This document shows positions 30,070 through 39,786 of a stretch of 64,000 nucleotides of DNA, one piece after another. The stretch's first letter is position 1. Each line of letters begins with the position of its first letter. The notes beneath the pieces are model-generated. The model saw only the letters and a list, made by a program, of their open reading frames with translations. It was not told the DNA's origin and ran no database searches. The translations under genes were made by a program, and so were the position numbers. The stretch is from Modestobacter lapidis (GTDB lineage Bacteria; Actinomycetota; Actinomycetes; Mycobacteriales; Geodermatophilaceae), in the NCBI GenBank assembly GCA_019779905.1, contig JABAKE010000003.1, positions 124,001 through 188,000 on the forward strand, read 5' to 3'.

Positions 30070-32607
30070 ATGACCAGCGGTTTCTTCGGCTCCCCTTTCG
30101 GGGGCGGCCCCTTCGACGACTTCTTCCAGGCTTTCACGGGCCCCGGTGCCCGCCGGGGCATGCAACGGGTGGACATCACCCAGCTGCTCAGCGACCAGGC
30201 CCGTGAGGTGGTGTCCAGCGCCGCCCGGCAGGCCGCCGAGTGGGGCAGCCCCGACCTGGACTGCGAGCACCTGCTGTGGGCGCTCGCCGGCCACGAGCCG
30301 ACCGCCACCCTGCTGGCCCGGGCCGGCGCGGACGGCGGTGCGCTGCGCAGCCAGCTGGAGGCCCAGCTGCGGCGCGGGCAGCCCACCGGGCAGCCGCCGG
30401 CGCTGACGCCGGCGGCCAAGCGGGCCCTGCTGGACGCGCACCAGGTGTCCCGGGCCAGCGGTTCCACCTACATCGGGCCCGAGCACCTGCTGTTCGCCCT
30501 GGCCCTCAACCCCGAGTCCGGTGCCGGCCGGGTGCTGCACGGTGCCCGGGTCACGCCGGAGGCGCTGCAGCGGGGGGCGGCGGGTGCGGGCGCGCCGCGC
30601 GGCAGCGGCCAGGGCGGCGAGCAGCCGCCGTCGAAGACCCCGACGCTCGACGAGTTCGGCCGGGACCTCACCGACCTGGCCCGCAGCGGCCGGATCGACC
30701 CGGTCATCGGCCGGGCCGCCGAGATCGAGCAGACGATCGAGGTCCTGTCCCGGCGGAACAAGAACAACCCGGTGCTGATCGGTGAGGCCGGTGTCGGCAA
30801 GACCGCCATCGTGGAGGGCATCGCGGCGCAGATCGCGGTCGGGGACGTCCCCGACCAGCTGCGCGGGCGGCGCCTGGTGGAACTCGACCTCACCGGCCTG
30901 GTGGCCGGCACCCGCTACCGCGGCGACTTCGAGGAGCGGCTGAAGAAGGTCATCGACGAGATCCGCGACAACAGCGACTCGCTGCTGGTCTTCATCGACG
31001 AGCTGCACACGGTGGTCAACGCCGGTGGCTCGGAGGGCTCGGCCGGCGCGGGCAACATGCTCAAGCCGGCGCTGGCCCGCGGCGAGCTGCACGTCATCGG
31101 TGCCACCACCCTGGACGAGTACCGCACGAGCATCGAGCGGGACCCGGCCCTGGAGCGGCGCTTCCAGCCCATCCTCGTGCCCGAGCCCAGCACGCTGGAC
31201 ACCATCGAGATCCTGCGCGGCCTGCGCGACCGGTACGAGGCCCACCACCAGGTGCGGTTCACCGACGAGGCGCTGGTCGCGGCCGCCGAGCTGTCCGACC
31301 GGTACGTCGCCGACCGGCACCTGCCGGACAAGGCGATCGACCTGATCGACCAGGCCGGCGCCCGGGTGCGACTGCGGGTAAAGACGCCGACCACCGACCT
31401 GCGCTCCCTGGAGCAGGAGGTCGACCGGCTGCAGCGCGAGAAGGACCAGGCGGTGGCGGCCGAGCACTACGAGCGCGCCTCGACGCTGCGCGACGAGATC
31501 GCGGCCGCCACGGCGGAGCTCGAGCGGGCCCGGACCGGCGGCGACGCGGGCATCCCCGAGGTGGGGACGGCGGAGATCGCCGAGGTGGTCTCCCGGGCCA
31601 CCGGCATCCCGGTCACCCAGCTCACCGAGGAGGAGCGCGACCGGCTGCTGCGGCTGGAGGACGTGCTGCACGAGCGGGTGATCGGCCAGGACGAGGCGGT
31701 CGAGGTCGTCTCCGAGGCGATCCGCCGCTCGCGGGCCGGCCTGGGGGATCCCGACCGGCCGATCGGCAGCTTCCTGTTCCTCGGCCCGACCGGCGTCGGC
31801 AAGACGGAGCTGGCCCGGGCGCTGGCCGAGGCGCTGTTCGGCGACTCCGACCGGATGGTGCGGCTGGACATGAGCGAGTTCCAGGAGCGGCACACGATCA
31901 GCCGGCTGGTCGGCTCGCCCCCTGGGTACGTCGGCTACGAGGACGCCGGGCAGCTGACCGAGGCCGTGCGGCGCAACCCGTACTCGGTGGTGCTGCTCGA
32001 CGAGGTGGAGAAGGCGCACCCCGACGTCTTCAACACCCTGCTGCAGGTGCTCGACGACGGCCGGCTCACCGACTCCCAGGGCCGCACGGTCTCCTTCGCC
32101 AACACCGTGGTGGTCATGACCAGCAACCTCGGCTCGGAGGCGATCGTCAACGCCGGCCGCGGACCGCTGGGCTTCACCGCCGGCGGCAACGCGGGCAACG
32201 ACCTGCGCGACCAGGTGATGCGGCGGCTGCGGGAGGCGTTCCGGCCCGAGTTCCTCAACCGGATCGACGAGATCGTCGTCTTCCGCCAGCTGGAGACCGA
32301 GCAGCTGACCCGGATCACCGACCTGCTGCTGGACGAGACCCGGCGGCGCCTGGCGGCGCAGGACATCACGCTGGAGGTCGCCCCGGAGGCGGTGACCTGG
32401 CTGGCCGAGCGCGGCCACGAGCCGACCTTCGGCGCCCGGCCGCTGCGCCGGGCCATCCAGCGGGAGGTCGACAACCCGGTGTCCCGGCTGGTGCTCGGCG
32501 GCGGGCTCCGGGCCGGGCAGCAGGTGGTGGCCGCGGTGGGGGACGGCGGACTGGAGTTCGCCGTCTCCGACGGAGACGTCGACGACACGGTCGCCGCCTC
32601 GGTGTGA
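30070..32607 (+). CDS. ClpC-like ATP-dependent Clp protease ATP-binding subunit
   Basis: 845 residues, AAA+ unfoldase. After a Gly/Phe-rich N-terminal tail (residues 4-25) come a double Clp-N domain (about 32-170), AAA1 with Walker A GEAGVGKT (about 238) and Walker B LLVFIDE, a short middle part with a UVR-like helix ([15 protein letters not shown]), AAA2 with GPTGVGKT (about 578) and [13 protein letters not shown], and a C-terminal D2-small domain. A GPLGF loop after AAA2 resembles the ClpP-docking loop, and the long ClpB coiled coil is absent. It should therefore feed substrates to ClpP, unlike ClpB. It is probably a paralogue of the main clpC. It lies between ctaA and sufR. Confidence 0.9.
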   Translation: MTSGFFGSPFGGGPFDDFFQAFTGPGARRGMQRVDITQLLSDQAREVVSSAARQAAEWGSPDLDCEHLLWALAGHEPTATLLARAGADGGALRSQLEAQLRRGQPTGQPPALTPAAKRALLDAHQVSRASGSTYIGPEHLLFALALNPESGAGRVLHGARVTPEALQRGAAGAGAPRGSGQGGEQPPSKTPTLDEFGRDLTDLARSGRIDPVIGRAAEIEQTIEVLSRRNKNNPVLIGEAGVGKTAIVEGIAAQIAVGDVPDQLRGRRLVELDLTGLVAGTRYRGDFEERLKKVIDEIRDNSDSLLVFIDELHTVVNAGGSEGSAGAGNMLKPALARGELHVIGATTLDEYRTSIERDPALERRFQPILVPEPSTLDTIEILRGLRDRYEAHHQVRFTDEALVAAAELSDRYVADRHLPDKAIDLIDQAGARVRLRVKTPTTDLRSLEQEVDRLQREKDQAVAAEHYERASTLRDEIAAATAELERARTGGDAGIPEVGTAEIAEVVSRATGIPVTQLTEEERDRLLRLEDVLHERVIGQDEAVEVVSEAIRRSRAGLGDPDRPIGSFLFLGPTGVGKTELARALAEALFGDSDRMVRLDMSEFQERHTISRLVGSPPGYVGYEDAGQLTEAVRRNPYSVVLLDEVEKAHPDVFNTLLQVLDDGRLTDSQGRTVSFANTVVVMTSNLGSEAIVNAGRGPLGFTAGGNAGNDLRDQVMRRLREAFRPEFLNRIDEIVVFRQLETEQLTRITDLLLDETRRRLAAQDITLEVAPEAVTWLAERGHEPTFGARPLRRAIQREVDNPVSRLVLGGGLRAGQQVVAAVGDGGLEFAVSDGDVDDTVAASV

Positions 32608-32615
32608 CGGCCGTC

Positions 32616-32659
32616 CCGGGAGCCCGCAGGTAAGGGCCGCCTTGCTTGCGGGCTCCCGG
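32616..32659 (+). terminator. 13-bp perfect inverted repeat between clp and sufR
   Basis: CCGGGAGCCCGCA (32616-32628) and TGCGGGCTCCCGG (32647-32659) are perfect complements with an 18-base loop. The loop carries GGTAAGGGCCGCCTTG, itself a small dyad. It can terminate the Clp gene; because it lies 20 bp before sufR it may also act as a regulatory site. Confidence 0.6.
32629..32646 (+). promoter_or_regulatory. GGTAAGGGCCGCCTTG dyad upstream of sufR
   Basis: The AAGG/CCTT dyad loosely resembles DtxR/IdeR iron boxes (AGGTTAG/CTAACCT). A near-identical dyad lies upstream of aconitase (55034-55049). The shared motif at two Fe-S-related loci suggests a common regulator. Weak as a stand-alone call. 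Confidence 0.35.
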
Positions 32660-32668
32660 AAATAGCAC

Positions 32669-32683
32669 ACACTCGTGTTGTGG
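32669..32683 (+). promoter_or_regulatory. SufR-type operator overlapping the sufR start
   Basis: ACACT-N5-TGTGG. The mycobacterial SufR operator is reported as ACACT-N5-TGTGA, so 9 of 10 defined bases agree. It overlaps the GTG start at 32680; there is no Shine-Dalgarno, which suggests a leaderless message and autorepression by blocking the transcription start. Confidence 0.55.
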
Positions 32684-33519
32684 AAACCGCTGCAGCGACC
32701 GTCCGGAGCCCCGCTCCGGCAGACGACGGGCGCACCCGCGACCGGGTCAGCGCGCTGCTCCTCGACCACGGCCCGCAGACCGCGGCCGAGCTCGCCGCCC
32801 GGCTGGGCGTGTCCCCGGCAGCGGTCCGCCGCCACCTGGACGCCCTGGTCGCCGCCGGCCGGGTGGCCGAGGGCGCGGGGCCGGGCTCCTTCGGTGCCGG
32901 GCGCCGCGGCCGGGGGCGTCCGGCCCGCCGGTTCACGCTGACCGACACCGGCCGCTCGGCCTTTCCGCACGCCTACGACGACCTGGCGCTCACCGCGCTG
33001 CGCTTCGTGGCCGCCTCCGGTGGCCCCGACGCCGTCCGCGAGGTGGCCGAGCAGCAGCTGGCCGGCCTCGAGCAGCGCTGCTCGACGGCGGTCGCCGGCG
33101 CCCAGGCCGGTGCGGTCGACGGCGAGGTCGTCGACCGGGCCCAGGTGCTGGCGGTGGCGCTGAGCGCGGAGGGCTACGCGGCCAGCGCGTCGGCGATCTC
33201 CGGCGGCGGCCAGCTCTGCCAGCTGCACTGCCCGGTCGCCCACGTCGCGGCCGAGTTCCCGCAGCTGTGCGAGGCTGAGACCGCGGTCATCGGCCGCCTG
33301 GTCGGTACGCACGTCCAGCGGCTGGCCACCATCGCCCACGGCGATGGCATCTGCACCACCCACATACCGGGGCAGTTCACCCTCCGCGGAGGGAACAAAG
33401 CCGCCCCCGCACGCCCTGTACCTGCTGGTCGCGCCGCGCACTCCACGCCCTCGCGGGAACACGCCGGCGCCAGCACTGCAGCGACCCCCTCGATCGACCG
33501 GGAGAGGACCCCCGCATGA
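32680..33519 (+). CDS. sufR: Iron-sulfur sensing SUF operon repressor SufR
   Basis: 279 residues. The N-terminal winged helix ([36 protein letters not shown], about 22-60) binds DNA. The Fe-S ligand cysteines lie in CQLHCP (about 180 and 184), FPQLC (about 197) and GICTTH (about 225); the C-x3-C-x12-C spacing matches characterised SufR proteins. With a [4Fe-4S] cluster, SufR represses the suf operon. After CTTHIPGQF there is an extra Ala/Pro/Arg-rich tail of about 50 residues running to an ATGA overlap with sufB; homologues usually end near CTTH. Start GTG at 32680, probably leaderless. Confidence 0.93.
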   Translation: METAAATVRSPAPADDGRTRDRVSALLLDHGPQTAAELAARLGVSPAAVRRHLDALVAAGRVAEGAGPGSFGAGRRGRGRPARRFTLTDTGRSAFPHAYDDLALTALRFVAASGGPDAVREVAEQQLAGLEQRCSTAVAGAQAGAVDGEVVDRAQVLAVALSAEGYAASASAISGGGQLCQLHCPVAHVAAEFPQLCEAETAVIGRLVGTHVQRLATIAHGDGICTTHIPGQFTLRGGNKAAPARPVPAGRAAHSTPSREHAGASTAATPSIDRERTPA

Positions 33520-34973
33520 CCAGCACCCAGCAGCCCGTGGCGACCACGCCCGAGGCCAGTGCCCCCATGACGCAGGACGAGCAGATCGACTCGCTCGGTC
33601 GTTACAAGTACGGCTGGGCGGACGCCGACGTCGCCGGCGCCTCGGCCCGCCGAGGGATCAACGAGGACGTCGTCCGCGACATCTCCACGCGCAAGGGCGA
33701 GCCGGAGTGGATGCTCGAGCGCCGGCTCAAGGCCCTCAAGCTCTTCGGCAAGAAGCCCATGCCCGACTGGGGCTCGGACCTGTCCGGCATCGACTTCCAG
33801 AACATCAAGTACTTCGTGAAGTCGACCGAGGCGCAGGCAGCCACCTGGGACGACCTCCCGGCGGACATCAAGAACACCTACGACAAGCTCGGCATCCCCG
33901 AGGCGGAGAAGCAGCGCCTGGTCTCCGGTGTCGCCGCCCAGTACGAGTCCGAGGTCGTCTACCACAAGATCCGTGAGGACCTCGAGGAGCAGGGCGTCCT
34001 GTTCCTGGACACCGACACGGCGCTCCGCGAGCACGAGGACCTGTTCCGTGAGTACTTCGGCTCGGTGATCCCCTCCGGGGACAACAAGTTCGCCGCGCTG
34101 AACACCGCGGTGTGGTCCGGTGGCTCGTTCATCTACGTGCCGAAGGGCGTGCACGTGGAGATCCCGCTGCAGGCCTACTTCCGGATCAACACCGAGAACA
34201 TGGGCCAGTTCGAGCGCACCCTGATGATCATCGACGAGGGCGCGTACGTGCACTACGTCGAGGGCTGCACCGCACCGATCTACAAGAGCGACTCGCTGCA
34301 CTCCGCCGTCGTCGAGATCATCGTCAAGAAGAACGCGCGCTGCCGGTACACGACCATCCAGAACTGGTCGAACAACGTCTACAACCTGGTCACCAAGCGG
34401 GCCGTGGCCCACGAGGGCGCGACCATGGAGTGGGTCGACGGCAACATCGGCTCCAAGGTGACGATGAAGTACCCGGCCGTGTGGATGACCGGTGAGCACG
34501 CCAAGGGCGAGGTGCTCTCCATCGCCTTCGCCGGTGAGGGCCAGCACCAGGACGCCGGCGCGAAGATGGTGCACGCCGCACCGCACACCTCGTCGAACAT
34601 CATCAGCAAGTCGGTGGCGCGCGGCGGTGGCCGCACGTCCTACCGCGGCCTGGTGCAGATCGACGAGGGCGCCTACGGCTCCCGGTCCACGGTGAAGTGC
34701 GATGCGCTGCTCGTCGACACGATCAGCCGCTCGGACACCTACCCCTACGTCGACGTCCGCGAGGACGACGTGTCCATGGGCCACGAGGCGACCGTGTCCC
34801 GCGTGAGCGAGGACCAGCTCTTCTACCTGATGAGCCGCGGCATGTCCGAGGACGAGGCGATGGCGATGGTCGTGCGCGGCTTCGTCGAGCCCATCGCCCG
34901 GGAGCTGCCGATGGAGTACGCCCTCGAGCTCAACCGCCTCATCGAGCTCCAGATGGAAGGTGCCGTCGGCTGA
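33516..34973 (+). CDS. sufB: Fe-S cluster assembly scaffold SufB
   Basis: 485 residues. SufB, with SufC and SufD, is the scaffold on which clusters form. Conserved [13 protein letters not shown] and [12 protein letters not shown] at the start, [45 protein letters not shown], the core helix strand [17 protein letters not shown] and the [15 protein letters not shown] end. No intein interrupts it, unlike many mycobacterial SufB proteins. The ATG overlaps the sufR stop (ATGA) and GAGAGG lies upstream. Confidence 0.97.
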   Translation: MTSTQQPVATTPEASAPMTQDEQIDSLGRYKYGWADADVAGASARRGINEDVVRDISTRKGEPEWMLERRLKALKLFGKKPMPDWGSDLSGIDFQNIKYFVKSTEAQAATWDDLPADIKNTYDKLGIPEAEKQRLVSGVAAQYESEVVYHKIREDLEEQGVLFLDTDTALREHEDLFREYFGSVIPSGDNKFAALNTAVWSGGSFIYVPKGVHVEIPLQAYFRINTENMGQFERTLMIIDEGAYVHYVEGCTAPIYKSDSLHSAVVEIIVKKNARCRYTTIQNWSNNVYNLVTKRAVAHEGATMEWVDGNIGSKVTMKYPAVWMTGEHAKGEVLSIAFAGEGQHQDAGAKMVHAAPHTSSNIISKSVARGGGRTSYRGLVQIDEGAYGSRSTVKCDALLVDTISRSDTYPYVDVREDDVSMGHEATVSRVSEDQLFYLMSRGMSEDEAMAMVVRGFVEPIARELPMEYALELNRLIELQMEGAVG

Positions 34974-36322
34974 TGTCGGCAAGTTCGCAGAACACCCACA
35001 CCGAGACCGCCGCGGACGGGTCCGCCGCCCTCGCCTCGGAGCTGTTCGCTCCCGGCGTCGGCGCGCAGGCCGGCCCGCCGACCACCCCGGCCGCCGGCAC
35101 CGGCGCTGCCGGCGAGGCGGGCCCCGGCTCGCACTCGCACGGCGGCCCGACCCCGACCGGCTCGCCGGCCGAGCGTCTCACCTCCACCGACCCGGACGCC
35201 TTCGGTGTCCCCACCGGCCGCGAGGAGGAGTGGCGGTTCACCCCGATGCGCCGCATCCGCCCGCTGCTGGACGGCGCTGCGCCCGCTCCCGGGTCCTCTG
35301 CCTCCCTCCGGTGGGAGACCGACCTGCCCGAGGGCGTCGAGCTCACCTCCGTGGAGGCGGGCGACCCACTGCTCAAGAGCCTGCCCGAGCCGGTCGACCG
35401 GCTCGCCGCGCTCACCCGGCAGCGCAGCGGTGGCGCGGCCGTCGTCCGGATCGCCAAGGAAGCCGTGCTCGACCGCCCGGTCACCCTGGGGCTGTCCGGC
35501 ACCGGTCCGGACGCCGCCGCCGACGACGCGGTCGTCTGGGGTCAGCTCGTCGTCGAGGTCGGGCAGTTCGCCCAGGCCACCGTCGTGCTCGATCACAGCG
35601 GCCTGGCCCGCTACTCCGGTGGCGTGGCCTTCCTGCTGGGCGACGGTGCGCAGCTGACCGTCGTCTCGGTGCAGGACTGGGCGCCCGGCACCGTGCACGG
35701 CGGTCAGTACGACGCCGTCATCGGCCGGGATGCCAGCCTCAAGCAGGTCGTCGTCACCCTCGGCGGTGACCTCGTCCGGCTGGTCAGCAACGTCCAGTAC
35801 GCCGGCCCCGGCGGCTCCGCGGACCTCTACGGCGTCTACTTCGCCGACGGGACGCAGCACCAGGAGCACCGGCTGTGGGTCGACCACGGCACGCCGAACT
35901 GCCGCAGCAACGTCGTCTACAAGGGCGCGCTGCAGGGGGAGGAGGCGCACACGGTCTGGGTCGGTGACGTCCGGATCCGCCCCGCGGCCACCGGCACCGA
36001 CACCTACGAGCTCAACCGCAACCTGGTGCTCACCGACGGGGCCCGCGCCGACTCGGTGCCCAACCTGGAGATCGAGACCGGCGAGATCGTCGGCGCCGGC
36101 CACGCCAGCGCCACCGGCCGGTTCGACGACGAGCAGCTGTTCTACCTCTGCTCCCGCGGCATCGACGCCGAGACCGCGCGGCGCCTGGTCGTGCGCGGCT
36201 TCTTCGCCGACGTCGTCCAGCACATCGGGCTCCCCGACCTGCAGGACCGGCTGATGCGCACCATCGAGGCCCGCCTCGGTGCCCTGCCGGAGCTGGACGA
36301 GCAGCCCGTCGAGGTGGTCTGA
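34973..36322 (+). CDS. sufD: Fe-S cluster assembly protein SufD
   Basis: 449 residues. SufD pairs with SufB in the SufBC2D complex and is linked to iron entry. The first 60 or so residues are a variable Ala/Gly/Pro linker (including a HSHGG stretch), then REEEWRFTPMRRI, the right-handed beta-helix region (SGGVAFLLGDGAQLTVVSVQDW) and the conserved end IVGAGHASATGRFDDEQLFYLCSRGI with VVRGFF. The ATG overlaps the sufB stop (TGATG). Three bases separate it from the Rieske gene. Confidence 0.96.
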   Translation: MSASSQNTHTETAADGSAALASELFAPGVGAQAGPPTTPAAGTGAAGEAGPGSHSHGGPTPTGSPAERLTSTDPDAFGVPTGREEEWRFTPMRRIRPLLDGAAPAPGSSASLRWETDLPEGVELTSVEAGDPLLKSLPEPVDRLAALTRQRSGGAAVVRIAKEAVLDRPVTLGLSGTGPDAAADDAVVWGQLVVEVGQFAQATVVLDHSGLARYSGGVAFLLGDGAQLTVVSVQDWAPGTVHGGQYDAVIGRDASLKQVVVTLGGDLVRLVSNVQYAGPGGSADLYGVYFADGTQHQEHRLWVDHGTPNCRSNVVYKGALQGEEAHTVWVGDVRIRPAATGTDTYELNRNLVLTDGARADSVPNLEIETGEIVGAGHASATGRFDDEQLFYLCSRGIDAETARRLVVRGFFADVVQHIGLPDLQDRLMRTIEARLGALPELDEQPVEVV

Positions 36323-36325
36323 CCC

Positions 36326-36670
36326 ATGACGTACGAGCGGGTCTGCGCGCTGTCCGAGGTGCCCGAGGAGGGGTCCCTGCGGATGGAGCTCGCCCGCGTG
36401 GACGTCGCCGTCGTCCAGCTCGACGGCGAGATCTACGCGATCCAGGACGTCTGCTCGCACGCCGACGTCCCGCTGAGCGACGGCGACGTCGACGAGGTCG
36501 ACGGCGCGCCCACCATCGAGTGCGCCATGCACGGGTCCTGCTTCGACCTGCGCACCGGCCAGCCCACGAACCTCCCGGCCACCGAGCCGGTGCCCGTCTA
36601 CCCGGTCCGGGTGGAGGGTGACGACGTGCTCGTGGACGTCGACGCCCCCATCGCCGTGGCCAGCAACTGA
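36326..36670 (+). CDS. Rieske-type [2Fe-2S] ferredoxin of the suf operon
   Basis: 114 residues, all one Rieske domain. The cluster ligands are C-x-H in VCSHADVPLSDG (about 46-48) and C-x2-H in IECAMHGSCFDL (about 68-71). It resembles the non-haem ferredoxin component of dioxygenases, but no oxygenase is near. Its fixed place between sufD and sufC in actinobacterial suf operons suggests electron delivery or a client role during cluster assembly (inference). Soluble, cytoplasmic. Confidence 0.92.
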   Translation: MTYERVCALSEVPEEGSLRMELARVDVAVVQLDGEIYAIQDVCSHADVPLSDGDVDEVDGAPTIECAMHGSCFDLRTGQPTNLPATEPVPVYPVRVEGDDVLVDVDAPIAVASN

Positions 36671-36684
36671 GGAGCGAGAACCCC

Positions 36685-37524
36685 GTGACCAGCCCCACCG
36701 CCACCGCCGCCGGCACCGCGACCGGCAGCGTGCTCGAGATCCGCAACCTGCACGTCACCGTCGGGGAGGGCGACCCTGCCACCGGCGAAGGCCCCAAGGA
36801 GATCCTCCGCGGCGTCGACCTGACCGTCCGCGGTGGCGAGACCCACGCGATCATGGGCCCGAACGGGTCGGGCAAGTCGACCCTGGCCTACTCGATCGCC
36901 GGGCACCCGAAGTACACCATCACCGGTGGCACGGTGACCCTCGACGGCGAGGACGTCCTCGCGATGAGCGTCGACGAGCGAGCCCGTGCCGGCCTGTTCC
37001 TGGCCATGCAGTACCCGGTCGAGGTCCCCGGGGTCTCGGTGTCGAACTTCCTGCGCACCGCGGCCACCGCGGTGACCGGCCAGGCGCCGAAGCTGCGCAC
37101 CTGGGTCAAGGACGTCAAGACCGAGATGACCGCGCTGGAGATGGACCCGGCGTTCGCCGAGCGCAACGTCAACGAGGGCTTCTCCGGCGGTGAGAAGAAG
37201 CGCCACGAGATCCTGCAGATGCGGCTCCTCAAGCCCCGGGTCGCCGTTCTCGACGAGACCGACTCCGGCCTGGACGTCGACGCGCTGCGGATCGTCTCCG
37301 AGGGCGTCAACCGGGCGAAGGCCGAGAGCCCGGTCGGGGTGCTGCTGATCACCCACTACACGCGGATCCTGCGCTACATCAAGCCCGACTTCGTGCACGT
37401 GTTCGTGGCCGGCCGGATCGTCGAGGAGGGCGGCCCGGAGCTGGCCGAGAAGCTGGAGAACGAGGGCTACGCCGCCTACGTCAAGGACTCCGCCGAGCAG
37501 GCCGCCGTGGAGGCAACCGCATGA
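36685..37524 (+). CDS. sufC: SUF system ATPase SufC
   Basis: 279 residues. ABC-type ATPase that drives SufBCD. Walker A GPNGSGKSTLAYSIAGHP (about 59-76), Q-loop LAMQYPVEVPG, signature FSGGEKKRHEILQM, Walker B VAVLDETDSGLDVD and H-loop LLITHYTRILRY. GTG start 14 bases after the Rieske stop, with GAGGAG upstream. The stop (ATGA) is the head of the sufC-sufS spacer repeat. Confidence 0.97.
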   Translation: MTSPTATAAGTATGSVLEIRNLHVTVGEGDPATGEGPKEILRGVDLTVRGGETHAIMGPNGSGKSTLAYSIAGHPKYTITGGTVTLDGEDVLAMSVDERARAGLFLAMQYPVEVPGVSVSNFLRTAATAVTGQAPKLRTWVKDVKTEMTALEMDPAFAERNVNEGFSGGEKKRHEILQMRLLKPRVAVLDETDSGLDVDALRIVSEGVNRAKAESPVGVLLITHYTRILRYIKPDFVHVFVAGRIVEEGGPELAEKLENEGYAAYVKDSAEQAAVEATA

Positions 37525-37597
37525 CCGAGCTTGCGAGGTCTGCCATGGGCAGGGCGACCCGGGGCACTGTGCCGACGAGCGCCAGCGAGGAGGATCA
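37522..37597 (+). repeat. sufC-sufS spacer repeat with Shine-Dalgarno end
   Basis: Begins at the sufC TGA with TGACCGAGCTTGCGAGG and ends at 37571-37592 with a block matching the uvrC-rapZ spacer at 20 of 22 bases. GAGGAG at its end is the sufS ribosome binding site. CGAGCTTGCGAGG is also the reverse complement of the core of palindromic element 8. Confidence 0.55.
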
Positions 37598-38923
37598 GTG
37601 ACCCAGACCGTCTCGCGTCCCGCCGGGGCGCCGCAGGCGCCGCTGCCGCTGGACGTCGAGGCGATCCGGGCGGACTTCCCGATCCTGGGCCGCACGGTCC
37701 GGAACGGGCGCCGTCTCGTCTACCTCGATTCCGGGGCCACGTCGCAGAAGCCGCGCAGCGTCCTGGATGCCGAGCGCGACTTCTACGAGAACCACAACGC
37801 CGCCCCCCACCGGGGCGCGCACCAGCTCGCCGAGGAGGCCACCGGCCTCTACGAGGCGGCCCGGGCCACCATCGGTGCGTTCATCGGTGCACCCGAGAAC
37901 GAGATCGTCTTCACCCGGAACACGACGGACGCGATCAACACCGTCGCCTACGCGCTGTCCAACGCCGCCACGGCGAAGGAACCGGCGTTCCGCCGGTACG
38001 CCGTCGGTCAGGGTGACGAGATCGTCGTCACCGAGATGGAGCACCACGCCAACCTGGTGCCGTGGCAGCAGCTGTGCGAGCGCACCGGCGCCACGCTGCG
38101 CTGGCTGGGGCTCACCGACGACGGCCGGCTGGACCTCGCGAACCTGGCCACGGTGGTCAACGACCGGACGAAGCTGGTCGCGGTCACCCAGCAGTCGAAC
38201 ATCCTGGGCACGATCAACCCGCTCGGCGACATCGTCGCCCGGGCGCGCGAGGTCGGGGCCCTGGTGCTGGTCGACGGCGCGCAGTCGGTGCCGCACCAGC
38301 CGGTCGACGTCACGGCGCTCGGCGCGGACTTCCTGGTGTTCTCCGGGCACAAGATGCTCGGGCCCACCGGGGTGGGGGTGCTCTGGGGCCGGTACGACGT
38401 GCTCGACGCGCTCCCGCCGTTCCTCACCGGTGGCTCGATGATCGAGGTCGTGCGGATGGAGGGCAGCACGTTCATGCCCCCGCCGCAGCGCTTCGAGGCC
38501 GGCGTGCCGATGACCGCACAGGTCATCGGGCTCGGCGCCGCGGTCGAGTACCTGCAGCGGCTGGGCATGGACAAGGTCGAGGCGCACGAGCAGGCACTCA
38601 CCGGGTACGCACTGGCCCGGCTCGCCGAGATCCCCGGCGTCACGGTGATCGGCCCGCCGGACACGGTCGCCCGCGGCGGAGCGGTCAGCTTCACCGTCGA
38701 GGGGATCCACCCGCACGACGTCGGCCAGGTCCTCGACGACCTGGGCATCGCCGTCCGGGTCGGGCACCACTGCGCCTGGCCGGTCGTCCGCCGCTACGGC
38801 GTGCCGGCCACCACCCGGGCCACGTTCTACGTGCACACCGGGTACGACGACATCGATGCGCTCGCCGACGGCATCCGCTCCGCGCAGCAGTTCTTCGGCG
38901 TCGCGGCCGGAGGGGTGAGCTGA
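37598..38923 (+). CDS. sufS: Cysteine desulfurase SufS
   Basis: 441 residues, class V aminotransferase fold with PLP. Releases sulfur from cysteine as a persulfide on its own cysteine. Start region IRADFPILGRTV, YLDSGATSQKP, VFTRNTTDAIN, the PLP lysine in FSGHKMLGPTGVGVLWG (about 251), and the persulfide cysteine in RVGHHCAWPVVRRYG (about 390). GTG start at 37598. Works with SufU, whose GTG follows directly after its stop. Confidence 0.96.
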   Translation: MTQTVSRPAGAPQAPLPLDVEAIRADFPILGRTVRNGRRLVYLDSGATSQKPRSVLDAERDFYENHNAAPHRGAHQLAEEATGLYEAARATIGAFIGAPENEIVFTRNTTDAINTVAYALSNAATAKEPAFRRYAVGQGDEIVVTEMEHHANLVPWQQLCERTGATLRWLGLTDDGRLDLANLATVVNDRTKLVAVTQQSNILGTINPLGDIVARAREVGALVLVDGAQSVPHQPVDVTALGADFLVFSGHKMLGPTGVGVLWGRYDVLDALPPFLTGGSMIEVVRMEGSTFMPPPQRFEAGVPMTAQVIGLGAAVEYLQRLGMDKVEAHEQALTGYALARLAEIPGVTVIGPPDTVARGGAVSFTVEGIHPHDVGQVLDDLGIAVRVGHHCAWPVVRRYGVPATTRATFYVHTGYDDIDALADGIRSAQQFFGVAAGGVS

Positions 38924-39400
38924 GTGCAGCTGCAGTCGATGTACCAGGACATCATCCTGGACCACTACCGGAACCCGCACGGCCGCGGACTGCGGGAGCC
39001 GTTCGAGGCCGAGGTGCACCACGTCAACCCGACCTGCGGAGACGAGGTCACCCTGCGGGTGCACCTGGACGGCGACACGATCGCCGACGTCTCCTACGAG
39101 GGGATGGGCTGCTCGATCAGCCAGGCGTCGGTCTCGGCCATGTACGACCTGGTGATCGGGAAGACCGTGCCCGACGCGCTGGCCACGGGCGAGCACTTCA
39201 GAACCTTGATGCAGAGCAAGGGCGACCCGGCGGTGGCCGAGAAGCTCGAGGACGAGCTGGAGGACGCCGTCGCCTTCGCCGGCGTCTCGAAGTACCCGGC
39301 GCGCATCAAGTGCGCGCTGATGAGCTGGATGGCCCTCAAGGACGCCAGCGCCCGAGCGTGGTCGTCAGCCCCCGCCCCGACGGAAGGAGCACAGTCATGA
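38924..39400 (+). CDS. sufU: SufU, zinc-dependent sulfurtransferase
   Basis: 158 residues. In Gram-positives SufU takes the persulfide from SufS by a zinc-ligand swap and passes it to SufB. Zinc ligands: the Cys and Asp of NPTCGDEV (about 37-40), the cysteine in YEGMGCSISQAS (about 62) and the cysteine in RIKCALMSW (about 126). Start sequence MYQDIILDHYRNPHGRG is typical. The GTG at 38924 abuts the sufS stop. About 20 C-terminal residues are variable. Confidence 0.96.
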   Translation: MQLQSMYQDIILDHYRNPHGRGLREPFEAEVHHVNPTCGDEVTLRVHLDGDTIADVSYEGMGCSISQASVSAMYDLVIGKTVPDALATGEHFRTLMQSKGDPAVAEKLEDELEDAVAFAGVSKYPARIKCALMSWMALKDASARAWSSAPAPTEGAQS

Positions 39401-39786
39401 GCGAGACCACCGGGTCGAGCGTCGAGCCGACCACCGAGCCGGCCCTCGTCGGCGGCAAGTCGGCCCTGATCGAGGACCTCGAGGAGGCCATGCGCGACGT
39501 GGTCGACCCCGAGCTCGGCGTCAACGTCGTCGACCTCGGCCTGGTCTACGGCATGGATGTGGACGCCGACGCCAACGTCGCCATCATCGACATGACGCTG
39601 ACCTCCGCGGCCTGCCCGCTGACCGACGTCATCGAGGACCAGGCCCGCCAGGCACTGACCGGTGGCCCCGGCCCCGGGCTGGTCGACGACATCCGGATCA
39701 ACTGGGTCTGGATGCCGCCGTGGGGCCCGGACAAGATCACCGACGACGGCCGCGAGCAGCTGCGCGCCCTCGGATTCCGGGTCTGA
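39397..39786 (+). CDS. sufT: SufT/MIP18-family iron-sulfur assembly factor
   Basis: 129 residues of the MIP18 (DUF59) family: MRDVVDPELGVNVVDLGLVYG, DMTLTSAACPLTDVIEDQ with the conserved cysteine, and INWVWMPPWGPDKITDDGREQLRALGF. These proteins help mature Fe-S clients. The ATG overlaps the sufU stop (ATGA), with GAAGGAGC upstream. Last gene of the suf operon; its stop opens palindromic element 8. Confidence 0.94.
   Translation: MSETTGSSVEPTTEPALVGGKSALIEDLEEAMRDVVDPELGVNVVDLGLVYGMDVDADANVAIIDMTLTSAACPLTDVIEDQARQALTGGPGPGLVDDIRINWVWMPPWGPDKITDDGREQLRALGFRV

Noticed and set aside
28939-33462. Minus-strand open frame of 1507 codons
   Set aside because: Only the last 317 codons (ctaA) show a conserved protein. 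The rest is antisense to clp and sufR, and is an effect of high GC codon bias.
33516-34973. Intein in SufB
   Set aside because: Length is 485 residues and the core is continuous; no intein splice motifs.
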